Part shown: piece after piece, positions 1 through 7,268 of the stretch
Layout: each line of letters starts with the position of its first letter
How positions within the stretch are numbered: position 1 is the first letter of the stretch
Notes under the pieces: model-generated
Database searches by the model: none
What the model saw: only the letters and a program-made list of their open reading frames with translations
What the model was told of the DNA's origin: nothing
Assembly: GCA_022450705.1 (NCBI GenBank)
Contig: JAKUPP010000004.1
Span: 1 to 49,135, forward strand
Length of the DNA stretch: 49,135 bases
DNA from: Alphaproteobacteria bacterium
GTDB lineage: Bacteria; Pseudomonadota; Alphaproteobacteria; GCA-002720895
Reading direction: 5' to 3'
Position numbers and translations under genes: made by a program

Positions 1-52
1 AATCCTTCTTTTTTTCCAATCTTTCTTTTATTATGTCTTCATCATCTTCCAT
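1..52 (-). CDS. N-terminal fragment of an unidentified protein, cut by the left edge
   Basis: An open frame begins with ATG on the minus strand at position 52 and runs off the window. Only 17 residues are visible, starting MEDDEDIIKERLEKKKD, which is strongly charged. It is divergent from the decarboxylase gene and the 53 bp between them would hold both promoters. There is too little sequence to assign a family, and the frame could be fortuitous. Confidence 0.4.
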   Translation of the reverse strand, partial: MEDDEDIIKERLEKKKD

Positions 53-105
53 AAACAATTATTATATTCTTTATAAAATCAAAATTAAATTAATAATAGA
101 GATTT

Positions 106-1245
106 ATGATATCTGCAAATTTTTTAATAAATCAATTATCTAAATATAAGTTTAATTTCTTTACAGGTGTCCCTTGCTCTCATTTAACTTCAGTAATTAA
201 TGGAGTTATAAACTCAAGAAAAATAAAATACATTGGTGCAACTAGTGAAGGAGAAGCAGTTGGAATTGCGTCGGGTGCTTGGTTAGCTGGAAAAAAAAGC
301 GTTGTTATGATACAAAACTCAGGTTTAGGTAATACAATTAACCCTTTAACATCTCTAAATCATACTTTTAAGATTCCAATTCTATTAATTACAACATGGA
401 GAGGTGAACCTAAAATAAATGATGAACCGCAACATGAATTAATGGGTAAAATTACAAGAAATATTCTTAGATTAATAAAAATTAAAAATGAAATATTCCC
501 AATAAAGGAAAATAATCTTAAAAAAGTGCTTCTTAAAATTAATAATTCAATAAATAAAACATCGCTACCTTATGCTTTGGTAATGAGAAAAGAAACTATT
601 AAAAAAGAAAAGTTAAAACAAAAAAAAATTCTTATTAAAAAAAAAAATAAAGCATTAATTTTTTATAAAAAAAATAAAATACCTTCTAGGTTTAAGGTTT
701 TAGAGAATTTAAATAAAAATATTGATAATAAAGTAGGAGTTATTGCAACAACAGGAAAGACTGGAAGAGAATTATTTAGTTTAAATGATTGTGAGAATTT
801 TTTTTATCAGGTTGGTTCTATGGGTTGTGCAAGTGCTATTTCTTTAGGTGTTGCACTAAATACAAAAAAAAAAATTATAGTATTAGATGGTGATGGTTCA
901 CTACTGATGAAAATGGGAAATATGTCAACAATTGGAGCTAATCAACCAAAGAACTTAATTCACATATTACTTGATAACAATGTTCATGATTCAACTGGTC
1001 AACAATTAACAAATGCTTCAAATGTAAATTTTGCTAATATTGCAATAAATTGTGGTTACAAAGAATCTTATTCTACAGATAACACAAATGATTTTTCAAA
1101 AATTATAAAAAATAAATTAAAAAATACAAATGGCCCAATTTTTATTCATATCAAAATTCAAAAAGGATCTGTTCAAAACTTAGGCAGACCTACAATACAT
1201 CCTAAAGATGTGGCTATAAGGTTTAAAAATTTTTTAAAAAATTAA
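106..1245 (+). CDS. aepY: phosphonopyruvate decarboxylase (thiamine diphosphate-dependent)
   Basis: Converts phosphonopyruvate to phosphonoacetaldehyde and CO2. This irreversible step pulls the unfavourable PEP mutase reaction forward. The 379-aa protein has the two halves of a ThDP enzyme: an N-terminal pyrimidine-binding half with the activating glutamate in ATSEGEA (about E48), and a C-terminal pyrophosphate half with GDGS at about 262 followed by DNN at 290-292, the classical ThDP/Mg motif. Length and the GVPCSHL start fit the phosphonopyruvate decarboxylase family rather than acetolactate synthases, which are about 550 aa. A very lysine-rich linker (about 163-190) joins the halves. The gene converges on the dioxygenase gene, and the two stop codons share the tetranucleotide TTAA. 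PEP mutase and an AEP transaminase nearby support the role. Confidence 0.93.
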   Translation: MISANFLINQLSKYKFNFFTGVPCSHLTSVINGVINSRKIKYIGATSEGEAVGIASGAWLAGKKSVVMIQNSGLGNTINPLTSLNHTFKIPILLITTWRGEPKINDEPQHELMGKITRNILRLIKIKNEIFPIKENNLKKVLLKINNSINKTSLPYALVMRKETIKKEKLKQKKILIKKKNKALIFYKKNKIPSRFKVLENLNKNIDNKVGVIATTGKTGRELFSLNDCENFFYQVGSMGCASAISLGVALNTKKKIIVLDGDGSLLMKMGNMSTIGANQPKNLIHILLDNNVHDSTGQQLTNASNVNFANIAINCGYKESYSTDNTNDFSKIIKNKLKNTNGPIFIHIKIQKGSVQNLGRPTIHPKDVAIRFKNFLKN

Positions 1246-1994
1246 ACTTTAAATTTATAATCTTTATTTGGATCTCTATCTATATCAGGTGGGTAGTTCT
1301 TATACTTATCATTATAATACTTTTCTCTAAAATTACCGTCAGCTAATTTGTTATATGTTAAATATAAAATTCTTCTTGATTTACTTGTTAGATTTGGTTC
1401 AGATCTATGTGGAGCATAACAATCAAAAAAGACAGCGTCTCCTGGTTTGGTTTCAATTGGAATAAATTTCATATTTTTCATATCTTCGTCTGATAACGGT
1501 TTCCATAGTTTTCCAATAAGACCAGATTTGTTATGACCTGGAGCAAATTCTAGGCATCCATTTTGTACCGTTGATTCATCAACGCTAACCATAGCAGTTA
1601 AATAAAATTTTGCATAATCATCCCAACCTGCTTGGGAGTCTTGATGCGGAGAAAAACCTGATCCTCCAGGCATTTTAAAATTAATTTTATCCTTAAATAA
1701 AACTCCCTCTTCTCCTAAACAATCATTTACACATTCCATAATTCTGCTTTTAGTACATAGCTCATGAAAACCTTTGTGAGATTTACAAAAATTTTCTATT
1801 CTTGCTAAAACTTTTTTATTTTCTTCAATCTCACTTTTTTCAAAATATTTCCATTCTTTTCCTGAAATTTCCGGAGAATTCTGTAGTTCTTCGGTATATT
1901 CTAAAATTTCTTTTATTTCAGAATTATTAAATAATCCTGGTACTAAAACAAAACCATCTGTTTTAAATTTTTTGATTTGATCATCATTTAACAT
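1242..1994 (-). CDS. PhyH/PhnY-like Fe(II)/2-oxoglutarate dioxygenase, putative AEP 1-hydroxylase
   Basis: A 250-aa phytanoyl-CoA dioxygenase-family protein. The metal-binding triad is visible as HQD (H117, D119) and a distal histidine in APHRSEP (H196), with SRR (207-208) supplying the likely 2-oxoglutarate-binding arginine. The stretches KINFKMPGG and HQDSQAGW resemble my recollection of PhnY, which hydroxylates 2-aminoethylphosphonate at C1. No PhnZ-type HD oxygenase, which would cleave that product, is in the window. Here it sits 21 nt downstream of the AEP transaminase on the same strand, inside a biosynthetic cluster, so I infer tailoring of AEP (or an AEP lipid) to 1-hydroxy-AEP rather than breakdown. 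The PhyH fold and cofactor use are well supported; the substrate is inference. Confidence 0.8.
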   Translation of the reverse strand: MLNDDQIKKFKTDGFVLVPGLFNNSEIKEILEYTEELQNSPEISGKEWKYFEKSEIEENKKVLARIENFCKSHKGFHELCTKSRIMECVNDCLGEEGVLFKDKINFKMPGGSGFSPHQDSQAGWDDYAKFYLTAMVSVDESTVQNGCLEFAPGHNKSGLIGKLWKPLSDEDMKNMKFIPIETKPGDAVFFDCYAPHRSEPNLTSKSRRILYLTYNKLADGNFREKYYNDKYKNYPPDIDRDPNKDYKFKV

Positions 1995-2015
1995 AAATTT
2001 ATTTTAATAAAAAAT

Positions 2016-3131
2016 TTAATTTGATAAATATTTAATACGTTTTTTTAAAATAATCTTTTTTATTGCTGATAAAAGCATTTTTATATGCTTACTATGAATA
2101 TTACCAATACATCCAATTCTAAACGTTTTTTGAGAAGTTATACTTCCAGGATAAATCACAAACCCTCGTTTGCTTAAATTAGTATATAAAAAATTAAAAT
2201 CTAAGTTTTTAGGAATATTAAAACTTACTATGATTGGTGAATGTAGATTTTCATTAAGATAACAATTAAAACCCATTTTTTTCATACCAGATAAAAGAGC
2301 AAAATAATTTTTTTTATATCTTTTATTTCTATTAATTATTCCACCTTCATTCTTTAGTTGGTTTAAAGAAGATGATAGAGCAACTATTGCTTGAATTGGT
2401 GGCGTAAAGCGCCATTGGTTATTTTTTTGAAATCCCTTCCACTGTTCATATAAATCTAAAGATAATGTATTAGCATTATTTTTTGATTTTGATAAAGAAT
2501 TTTTCTTTATTATAGAAAAAGAGAATCCTGGTATTCCTTCTAAACATTTATTTGCAGAACTTACTAACGTATCAATGTTATTTTTTTTTATATTTATACT
2601 TATTCCGCCAAATGAGCTCATAGCATCAACAATTAATTTTTTTTTGAATTTTTTACATAATAGAGATATTTCATTTAATGGATTTAAAATTCCACTACTT
2701 GTCTCACAATGTACTAAGGCTACGTGTGAAATAGATTTGTTCTTATATAAAATTTTTTTAATTTTATCGATAGGCATTGATGAATTTTCATTAAATTTTA
2801 AAGGTATAAATTTTTTTCCAATTTTTTTACAAATATTAATAATTCTATTTCCATAAACGCCATTACTAAGAATTAAAATTTTAGATTTATAATTAAGAAG
2901 TGTGCTAAAAGTAGCCTCTAGACCAAAAGTTCCACTTCCTTGAATCGGTAAACATACATATCCTTTACTTGCATTTCCTAACTTTAATAGCTGTGACATC
3001 AGTCTTTTATTGATTCTAATAAAATCATCATCTCTTGATCCTAAATCTATAAGTGTGTTTTTTTTTGTTATATCCGAAGTATTAAGCGGACCAGGCGTAA
3101 AAAGTAATTTTTTTTTAATTTTTTTTGACAT
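2016..3131 (-). CDS. phnW: 2-aminoethylphosphonate-pyruvate transaminase-like class V aminotransferase
   Basis: A PLP enzyme of 371 aa related to PhnW. In this context it most likely aminates phosphonoacetaldehyde to 2-aminoethylphosphonate, the reverse of the catabolic direction. Diagnostic pieces are LFTPGPLNTS at the start, the DLGSRDDDF segment (29-37), GSGTFGLEA (65-73), the PLP-nitrogen aspartate in VDAMSSFGG (D169) and the PLP lysine in SSANKCLEG (K195). The length matches the family (about 365 aa). It is the first gene of a two-gene unit with the dioxygenase and is divergent from the flippase-like gene. The 73-bp divergent region contains a perfect palindrome CTCTATAGAG (3157-3166). 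A related small-molecule transaminase such as alanine-glyoxylate transaminase is the alternative, but the neighbours argue against it. Confidence 0.88.
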   Translation of the reverse strand: MSKKIKKKLLFTPGPLNTSDITKKNTLIDLGSRDDDFIRINKRLMSQLLKLGNASKGYVCLPIQGSGTFGLEATFSTLLNYKSKILILSNGVYGNRIINICKKIGKKFIPLKFNENSSMPIDKIKKILYKNKSISHVALVHCETSSGILNPLNEISLLCKKFKKKLIVDAMSSFGGISINIKKNNIDTLVSSANKCLEGIPGFSFSIIKKNSLSKSKNNANTLSLDLYEQWKGFQKNNQWRFTPPIQAIVALSSSLNQLKNEGGIINRNKRYKKNYFALLSGMKKMGFNCYLNENLHSPIIVSFNIPKNLDFNFLYTNLSKRGFVIYPGSITSQKTFRIGCIGNIHSKHIKMLLSAIKKIILKKRIKYLSN

Positions 3132-3204
3132 TTTTCTTTTATATAGAAGATATAAGCTCTATAGAGTATTTTATTATAGATAATAAAAAAAAGGATATCT
3201 ATAA

Positions 3205-4188
3205 TTGTCTAAATTTAAGTTTCTTTATCTAATCTTTGGTATAGCACTCCTTGTTTTTATATTTAATAAAGTTGATTTTAATTCTTTTTTAAATGAATTA
3301 AACAAACTAAGATTTAGTTTCTTTGCTATCCTCATTATTTATTTTGTTGGATTTATTTTAGATAGTTACTCATGGCAATTATGTATAGAAAATTTAGTTA
3401 AAACAAAACTAAAACTCCATCAAATATTTAAAATTAGAATTATAGGAGAAGCATTTAATTATATATTTTTTCAAGTAGGAGGAGAACCTGTAAAAGCATT
3501 TTTATTAAAAAATAATTATGGAATTAAATATAAATCTTCGATTGGTTCATTAATACTAGCAAAAACAATTATTCTTTTCGCTCTTATAATTTTTTGTTTT
3601 GTAGGTCTAGTTAGCATCTTTTACACAAATAAATTTGGAGATAACTTTGAAAAAGCTTCTTTAATAGGTTTTGTTTTATTTACAACGTTAATATCTTTAT
3701 TTTTTATAGTTCAAAGATATAAATTAACATCAAAATTCCATAATATTTTTAAAAATAAATTATCAAAAAAATTTAATAACTTTTTTAAACATTTACAAGA
3801 AACAGAGCATAAAATTGCTGATTTTTATAAAAAAACAAAAAAAGATTTTTTTAAAATTTTATTTTTAAATTTAAGTAATTGGTTTTTTGGTGCTCTTGAA
3901 TTATATGCAATTTTTTATCTTTTAAATGAAAAAATTACTTTCTTAGAGGCAGTAGCAATTGAAACTCTTGTTCAATTAGTAAGAGCAATGCTTTTCTTTA
4001 TACCTTCAAATTTAGGAACTCAAGAGGGTGTTTTTGTTTTAGCTGTAAATGTATTAAAAGATTCAACGCCTTTAGGATTGGCTGTTGCTATAATTAGAAG
4101 GCTAAGAGAGGTTATATGGATAAGTATAGGTTTAATTTTAGGATTTAATCAAAAAATAGATTTTAAGGAAATTAAAAAAAGATTATAG
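3205..4188 (+). CDS. lysylphosphatidylglycerol synthase TM region/UPF0104-family membrane protein, possible lipid flippase
   Basis: A 327-aa polytopic membrane protein with about eight hydrophobic segments. The pattern SYSWQLCIENL, GEAFNYIFFQVGGEPVKAF and SNLGTQEGVFVL is typical of the LPG_synthase_TM (UPF0104/AglD-like) superfamily. It lacks the cytoplasmic aminoacyl-transferase domain of MprF, so it is probably a transporter or flippase rather than a lysyl transferase. The start is TTG with AGGA nine bases upstream. The stop overlaps that of the convergent CDP-alcohol phosphatidyltransferase by 6 nt. In a cluster that appears to build a phosphonate-headgroup lipid, translocation of the product across the inner membrane is a reasonable role, but this is inference from context. 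Confidence 0.75.
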   Translation: MSKFKFLYLIFGIALLVFIFNKVDFNSFLNELNKLRFSFFAILIIYFVGFILDSYSWQLCIENLVKTKLKLHQIFKIRIIGEAFNYIFFQVGGEPVKAFLLKNNYGIKYKSSIGSLILAKTIILFALIIFCFVGLVSIFYTNKFGDNFEKASLIGFVLFTTLISLFFIVQRYKLTSKFHNIFKNKLSKKFNNFFKHLQETEHKIADFYKKTKKDFFKILFLNLSNWFFGALELYAIFYLLNEKITFLEAVAIETLVQLVRAMLFFIPSNLGTQEGVFVLAVNVLKDSTPLGLAVAIIRRLREVIWISIGLILGFNQKIDFKEIKKRL

Positions 4189-4800
4189 CTTTTTAGTTTT
4201 ATATAAAAATATAAAAATTGTTATAAATAAAAAGATTGGTGTGCCAATAAAAGAGTAAAATAAAAAAACATCAATCTTATTTAAAAAAGTCACTGGTATT
4301 ACAATATATATTATATCTTCATGCTCAAAACCTAATATATTACTTTGCTCAATCGCTTTCCCTCCTTTTATTCTTTCTAAATAAAATCTAATAGACATTA
4401 TTAAAAAAACACATGTAGCAGAAACGCAACCGTAACTCAGTCCAATATTAAAATTTTTATCTGAATAAATTCCAAGTCCAATAAATAAAAAAATGTATGA
4501 TAAACAAACTCCTACATGATCTAAGTAATGACCAAATGTGGATGTTTTATTAAGTTTTCTAGCAACTTGGCCGTCAACATGGTCAAAACATGCAGCAACG
4601 AAAAAAAATAATGAGGCTATTTTCGCGTAAAACAAATTTCCGAGTGTGTAAAAAAAGAATGCAAATATTCCAAATAAAATTCCGATAAGTGTAACTATAT
4701 TTGGATGAACATTAAAAAAAATAAAAGGTTTAGAAATGATTACAGCTATTCTTTGATCCCATGGAGAAGAAAAAGACAATTTTTTTAAGAAATTATTCAT
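4183..4800 (-). CDS. CDP-alcohol phosphatidyltransferase family protein (copy 1, atypical catalytic motif)
   Basis: A 205-aa integral membrane enzyme of the family that transfers a phospho- or phosphono-alcohol from a CMP-activated donor to a hydroxyl acceptor. The family signature D-x2-DG-x2-AR-x8-G-x3-D-x3-D is present from D73 (DHVDGQVARKL) through G90 and D94, but the last position, normally the catalytic-base aspartate, is valine (V98; codon GTT). About six membrane segments are visible, as expected. Its start overlaps the stop of the upstream nucleotidyltransferase by 8 nt, so the two are probably translationally coupled and act as an activate-and-transfer pair. The missing aspartate could mean altered chemistry or loss of activity. 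The headgroup substrate is inferred to be CMP-AEP or a relative. Confidence 0.87.
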   Translation of the reverse strand: MNNFLKKLSFSSPWDQRIAVIISKPFIFFNVHPNIVTLIGILFGIFAFFFYTLGNLFYAKIASLFFFVAACFDHVDGQVARKLNKTSTFGHYLDHVGVCLSYIFLFIGLGIYSDKNFNIGLSYGCVSATCVFLIMSIRFYLERIKGGKAIEQSNILGFEHEDIIYIVIPVTFLNKIDVFLFYSFIGTPIFLFITIFIFLYKTKKL

Positions 4801-5518
4801 CTATTTTTTTTAAAATATTTTTTTTAGCTAAGTCTAAATCTTTTTTAAAATCAATTTCGATCCAAGGAAGATTATTTATATGTTCATACTCCATTAAAAA
4901 TTTTTTTTCTTTAATTAATTTTTGAATTGCATCTTCATACATTGCTTTTTTATTCTTTGCCTTTATTTTTTTAGATTCATTTAATAATTTAATTGATGTT
5001 TTTTTTGAAAATTTAAAAAAACCAACAGACTCTCCTTGGAAATCAAAATTATTATCAACGTTTTTTCCAAAATCATAAATTTTATTATTTTTAATACAAA
5101 CTTTTACAGGCTCTTCTCCAGATTCAAAATGCTTATCAATTAAAAGTGTATCTTTTTTTTTTGTATCAATTAATTTTTTTAAAATTTTTTTATCATATAA
5201 AACATCTCCATCCATTAAAATTAACTCTCCTCTTTCATAAAAGAAACTGCTAGCACATACTAAAGAAACTATACTTCCTAATTTATATTTTGGATTTTTA
5301 ATGATCTTTATTTTTTTTTTCTTATCTATTTCTTTGATACATTTAATTAAGTACTGTGATTTATAACCTACAACAATTCCTATTTTTTTTACTCCCAAAC
5401 TTAAAAGATTGTCATAGTGTCTTTCGAGTAAACTTCTATTTCCAATTCTTAATAAGATTTTTGGAAGACTTACTTTTAATCTTTTACCAATTCCTGCTGC
5501 GAGTATTAATGCTTTCAT
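4793..5518 (-). CDS. MobA/LicC-type nucleotidyltransferase, putative phosphonate cytidylyltransferase
   Basis: A 241-aa NTP-transferase. The nucleotide-binding loop LAAGIGKRL begins at residue 6, a PK pair follows (SLPKILL), the metal-binding aspartates are in LMDGDVLYD (about residues 101-109), and the C-terminal PWIEIDFKKDLDLA is typical of the LicC/PntC-like group that activates phosphocholine, inositol phosphate or aminoethylphosphonate with CTP. It is first in a two-gene unit with CDP-alcohol phosphatidyltransferase copy 1. It is divergent from the PEP mutase gene, with 76 bp between them. It is separate from, and not identical to, the nucleotidyltransferase domain fused to PEP mutase, so the cluster carries two activating enzymes. 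Activation of a phosphonate is inferred from context; inositol-1-phosphate is an alternative substrate. Confidence 0.8.
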   Translation of the reverse strand: MKALILAAGIGKRLKVSLPKILLRIGNRSLLERHYDNLLSLGVKKIGIVVGYKSQYLIKCIKEIDKKKKIKIIKNPKYKLGSIVSLVCASSFFYERGELILMDGDVLYDKKILKKLIDTKKKDTLLIDKHFESGEEPVKVCIKNNKIYDFGKNVDNNFDFQGESVGFFKFSKKTSIKLLNESKKIKAKNKKAMYEDAIQKLIKEKKFLMEYEHINNLPWIEIDFKKDLDLAKKNILKKIDE

Positions 5519-5546
5519 TTATATTTAAAAATTATAAACAATAATT

Positions 5547-5564
5547 ATGTCATATATTTGTAAT
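5547..5564 (+). promoter_or_regulatory. candidate Pho box in front of the PEP mutase gene
   Basis: ATGTCATATATTTGTAAT matches the enterobacterial Pho-box consensus CTGTCATAWAWCTGTMAY at 16 of 18 positions. The two seven-base half-sites, ATGTCAT and TTGTAAT, are spaced by 4 nt, giving the diagnostic 11-bp period. It ends 30 nt before the pepM start codon, in the divergent region shared with the separate nucleotidyltransferase gene. Several weak -10 candidates follow (TATATT at 5570, TACAAT at 5581). AT-rich intergenic DNA makes chance partial matches plausible. Confidence 0.5.
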
Positions 5565-5582
5565 ATTTTTATATTTGTAATA
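5554..5582 (+). repeat. two 12-bp direct repeats, 17-bp period
   Basis: ATATTTGTAATA occurs at 5554-5565 and again at 5571-5582, both identical, immediately upstream of the PEP mutase start. The first copy overlaps the right half of the candidate Pho box. The duplication could provide two operator half-sites or could simply be a small tandem duplication. Confidence 0.6.
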
Positions 5583-5594
5583 CAATTCTAAGTA

Positions 5595-7268
5595 ATGGCA
5601 ATAATACATGCAAAAGACATTGGTATTAGAAAAATATCTAAATCACAACTTTTAAAAAAAGAACTTAATAGTAAAGAACTATCATTTTTAATGGAAGCCC
5701 ATAATGGTTTGACTGCAAAAATAGTCGAGACAAGTGGTTTCAAAGGAATATGGGCGTCTGGATTATCTATATCAACTGCCCTTGGTGTAAGAGATAGTAA
5801 CGAAGCTTCATGGACACAAATATTGGATGTTTTAGAATTTATGTCTGATGCAACAACAATACCAATACTAGTTGATGGAGATACTGGTTATGGGAATTTT
5901 AACAATTTTAGAAGACTTGTTTCAAAACTATGTCAAAGAAAAATTGCTGGTGTCTGTATTGAAGATAAACAATATCCTAAATCAAATTCTTTTGTTAAAA
6001 AATATCAAAAATTAGCTGATATAGATGAATTTTGTGGAAAAATACAAGCGGGTAAAGACATGCAAGATGATGATAATTTCTCTATTGTTGCAAGAGTAGA
6101 GGCTTTAATAGCTGGTTGGGGAATTGGAGAAGCTATCAAAAGAGCAGAGGCATATTGTAAAGCTGGCGCTGATGCGATACTTATACATTCAAGCAAAGAT
6201 AATGCGAATGAAATATTAAAATTTAAAAAAGAATGGGGGAATAAATCTCCTGTAATTATTATTCCAACTACTTATCATAAAACTCCGACAAATATTTTTA
6301 AAAAAGCTGGTTTTTCTACTGTTATTTGGGCCAACCATTCTTTAAGAGCTTCAATTAAAGCAATTCAAGATGTAACAAATCATTTAATCAAAAAAGAAAG
6401 TATTAAAGGTTTGGAAAATAAAATATCAAGTTTAAATGAGGTTTTTGAATTAGCAGGAAATGATGAATTATATGAAGCTGAAAAAAAATACTTATTAGAA
6501 AAAAAGAATTATAATGCAATTGTTTTAGCTGCATCTAGAGGTCATCAACTTAAACATTTAACTAAAAACAAACCTAAATGTATGCTTGATATTCAAGGAA
6601 AACCTCTTTTAGAAAGACTAACTTCAACATTGAAAAAAGATAATATTGGGAAAATCTCAATAGTTTCTGGATACAAAAATAATGTAATTGAAAATAATAA
6701 TAATCTATCAAATCTAAATATTATTCAAAATAAAGATCATGCTAAAACTGGTGAGCTTTTCTCACTTAATAAATCTGCAGATGAAATAAAAGATGATTGT
6801 ATTGTAACCTATGGTGATATAGTTTTTAGAAAATATATTTTAGATGCATTATTATCTACTAAAGGAGAAATTGTAATAGTAGTTGATGCTCTTCTTAAAA
6901 ATAAAGGAAAAAAGTCCCAAAAAGATCTTGTGATTTGTGATAGAGAATTTACTGGAAACTATCTACTTGAATCTAAACCAGCAATTTTAAAATCGGTGCA
7001 TAATGAATTAAAGAAAAAAATTACTGGTCAATGGATTGGTTTATTAAAAACAAACTCAAAAGGATCAAAAATATTAAGAAATCAAATTCATGCTTTAAGT
7101 AAAAACAAAAACTTTAAAAATTTAGCAATGCCAGATTTATTTAATAATTTAATAAAAAATAAAATTAAAATTAATGTTCTTTATATAGCTGGGCAATGGT
7201 TGGATGTAAATGATGCTTTTGATTTAGCTGAAGCTAGAAAAGTATCTTGGGCAAAAAGCTTTAATTAG
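5595..7268 (+). CDS. aepX: bifunctional phosphoenolpyruvate mutase / nucleotidyltransferase fusion
   Basis: Residues 1 to about 290 form an isocitrate-lyase-superfamily barrel with the PEP mutase signature EDK-x5-NS ([10 protein letters not shown], 123-132) and the metal-binding VDGDTGYG (93-100). This domain rearranges PEP to phosphonopyruvate and creates the C-P bond. From about residue 305 a second domain begins with [19 protein letters not shown], a nucleotidyltransferase loop in which the usual GxG is changed to SRG, followed by YGDIVFRK with a probable metal aspartate and a C-terminal [11 protein letters not shown]. PepM-cytidylyltransferase fusions are known, and the second domain is understood to activate AEP as CMP-AEP. 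At 557 aa both domains are full length. The stop overlaps that of CDP-alcohol phosphatidyltransferase copy 2 by 8 nt. It is the defining gene of the cluster. Confidence 0.94.
   Translation: MAIIHAKDIGIRKISKSQLLKKELNSKELSFLMEAHNGLTAKIVETSGFKGIWASGLSISTALGVRDSNEASWTQILDVLEFMSDATTIPILVDGDTGYGNFNNFRRLVSKLCQRKIAGVCIEDKQYPKSNSFVKKYQKLADIDEFCGKIQAGKDMQDDDNFSIVARVEALIAGWGIGEAIKRAEAYCKAGADAILIHSSKDNANEILKFKKEWGNKSPVIIIPTTYHKTPTNIFKKAGFSTVIWANHSLRASIKAIQDVTNHLIKKESIKGLENKISSLNEVFELAGNDELYEAEKKYLLEKKNYNAIVLAASRGHQLKHLTKNKPKCMLDIQGKPLLERLTSTLKKDNIGKISIVSGYKNNVIENNNNLSNLNIIQNKDHAKTGELFSLNKSADEIKDDCIVTYGDIVFRKYILDALLSTKGEIVIVVDALLKNKGKKSQKDLVICDREFTGNYLLESKPAILKSVHNELKKKITGQWIGLLKTNSKGSKILRNQIHALSKNKNFKNLAMPDLFNNLIKNKIKINVLYIAGQWLDVNDAFDLAEARKVSWAKSFN

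Noticed and set aside
2575-2856. A 93-aa plus-strand hydrophobic ORF inside the transaminase gene.
   Set aside because: It is the complement of a Lys/Asn/Ile-rich coding region, which automatically reads as Phe/Leu-rich; the aminotransferase has its full set of motifs.
5595-6500. Isocitrate lyase or methylisocitrate lyase for the first domain of the 557-aa protein.
   Set aside because: EDK-x5-NS marks PEP mutase; lyases have KKCGH-type motifs there, and the neighbouring decarboxylase completes a phosphonate route.
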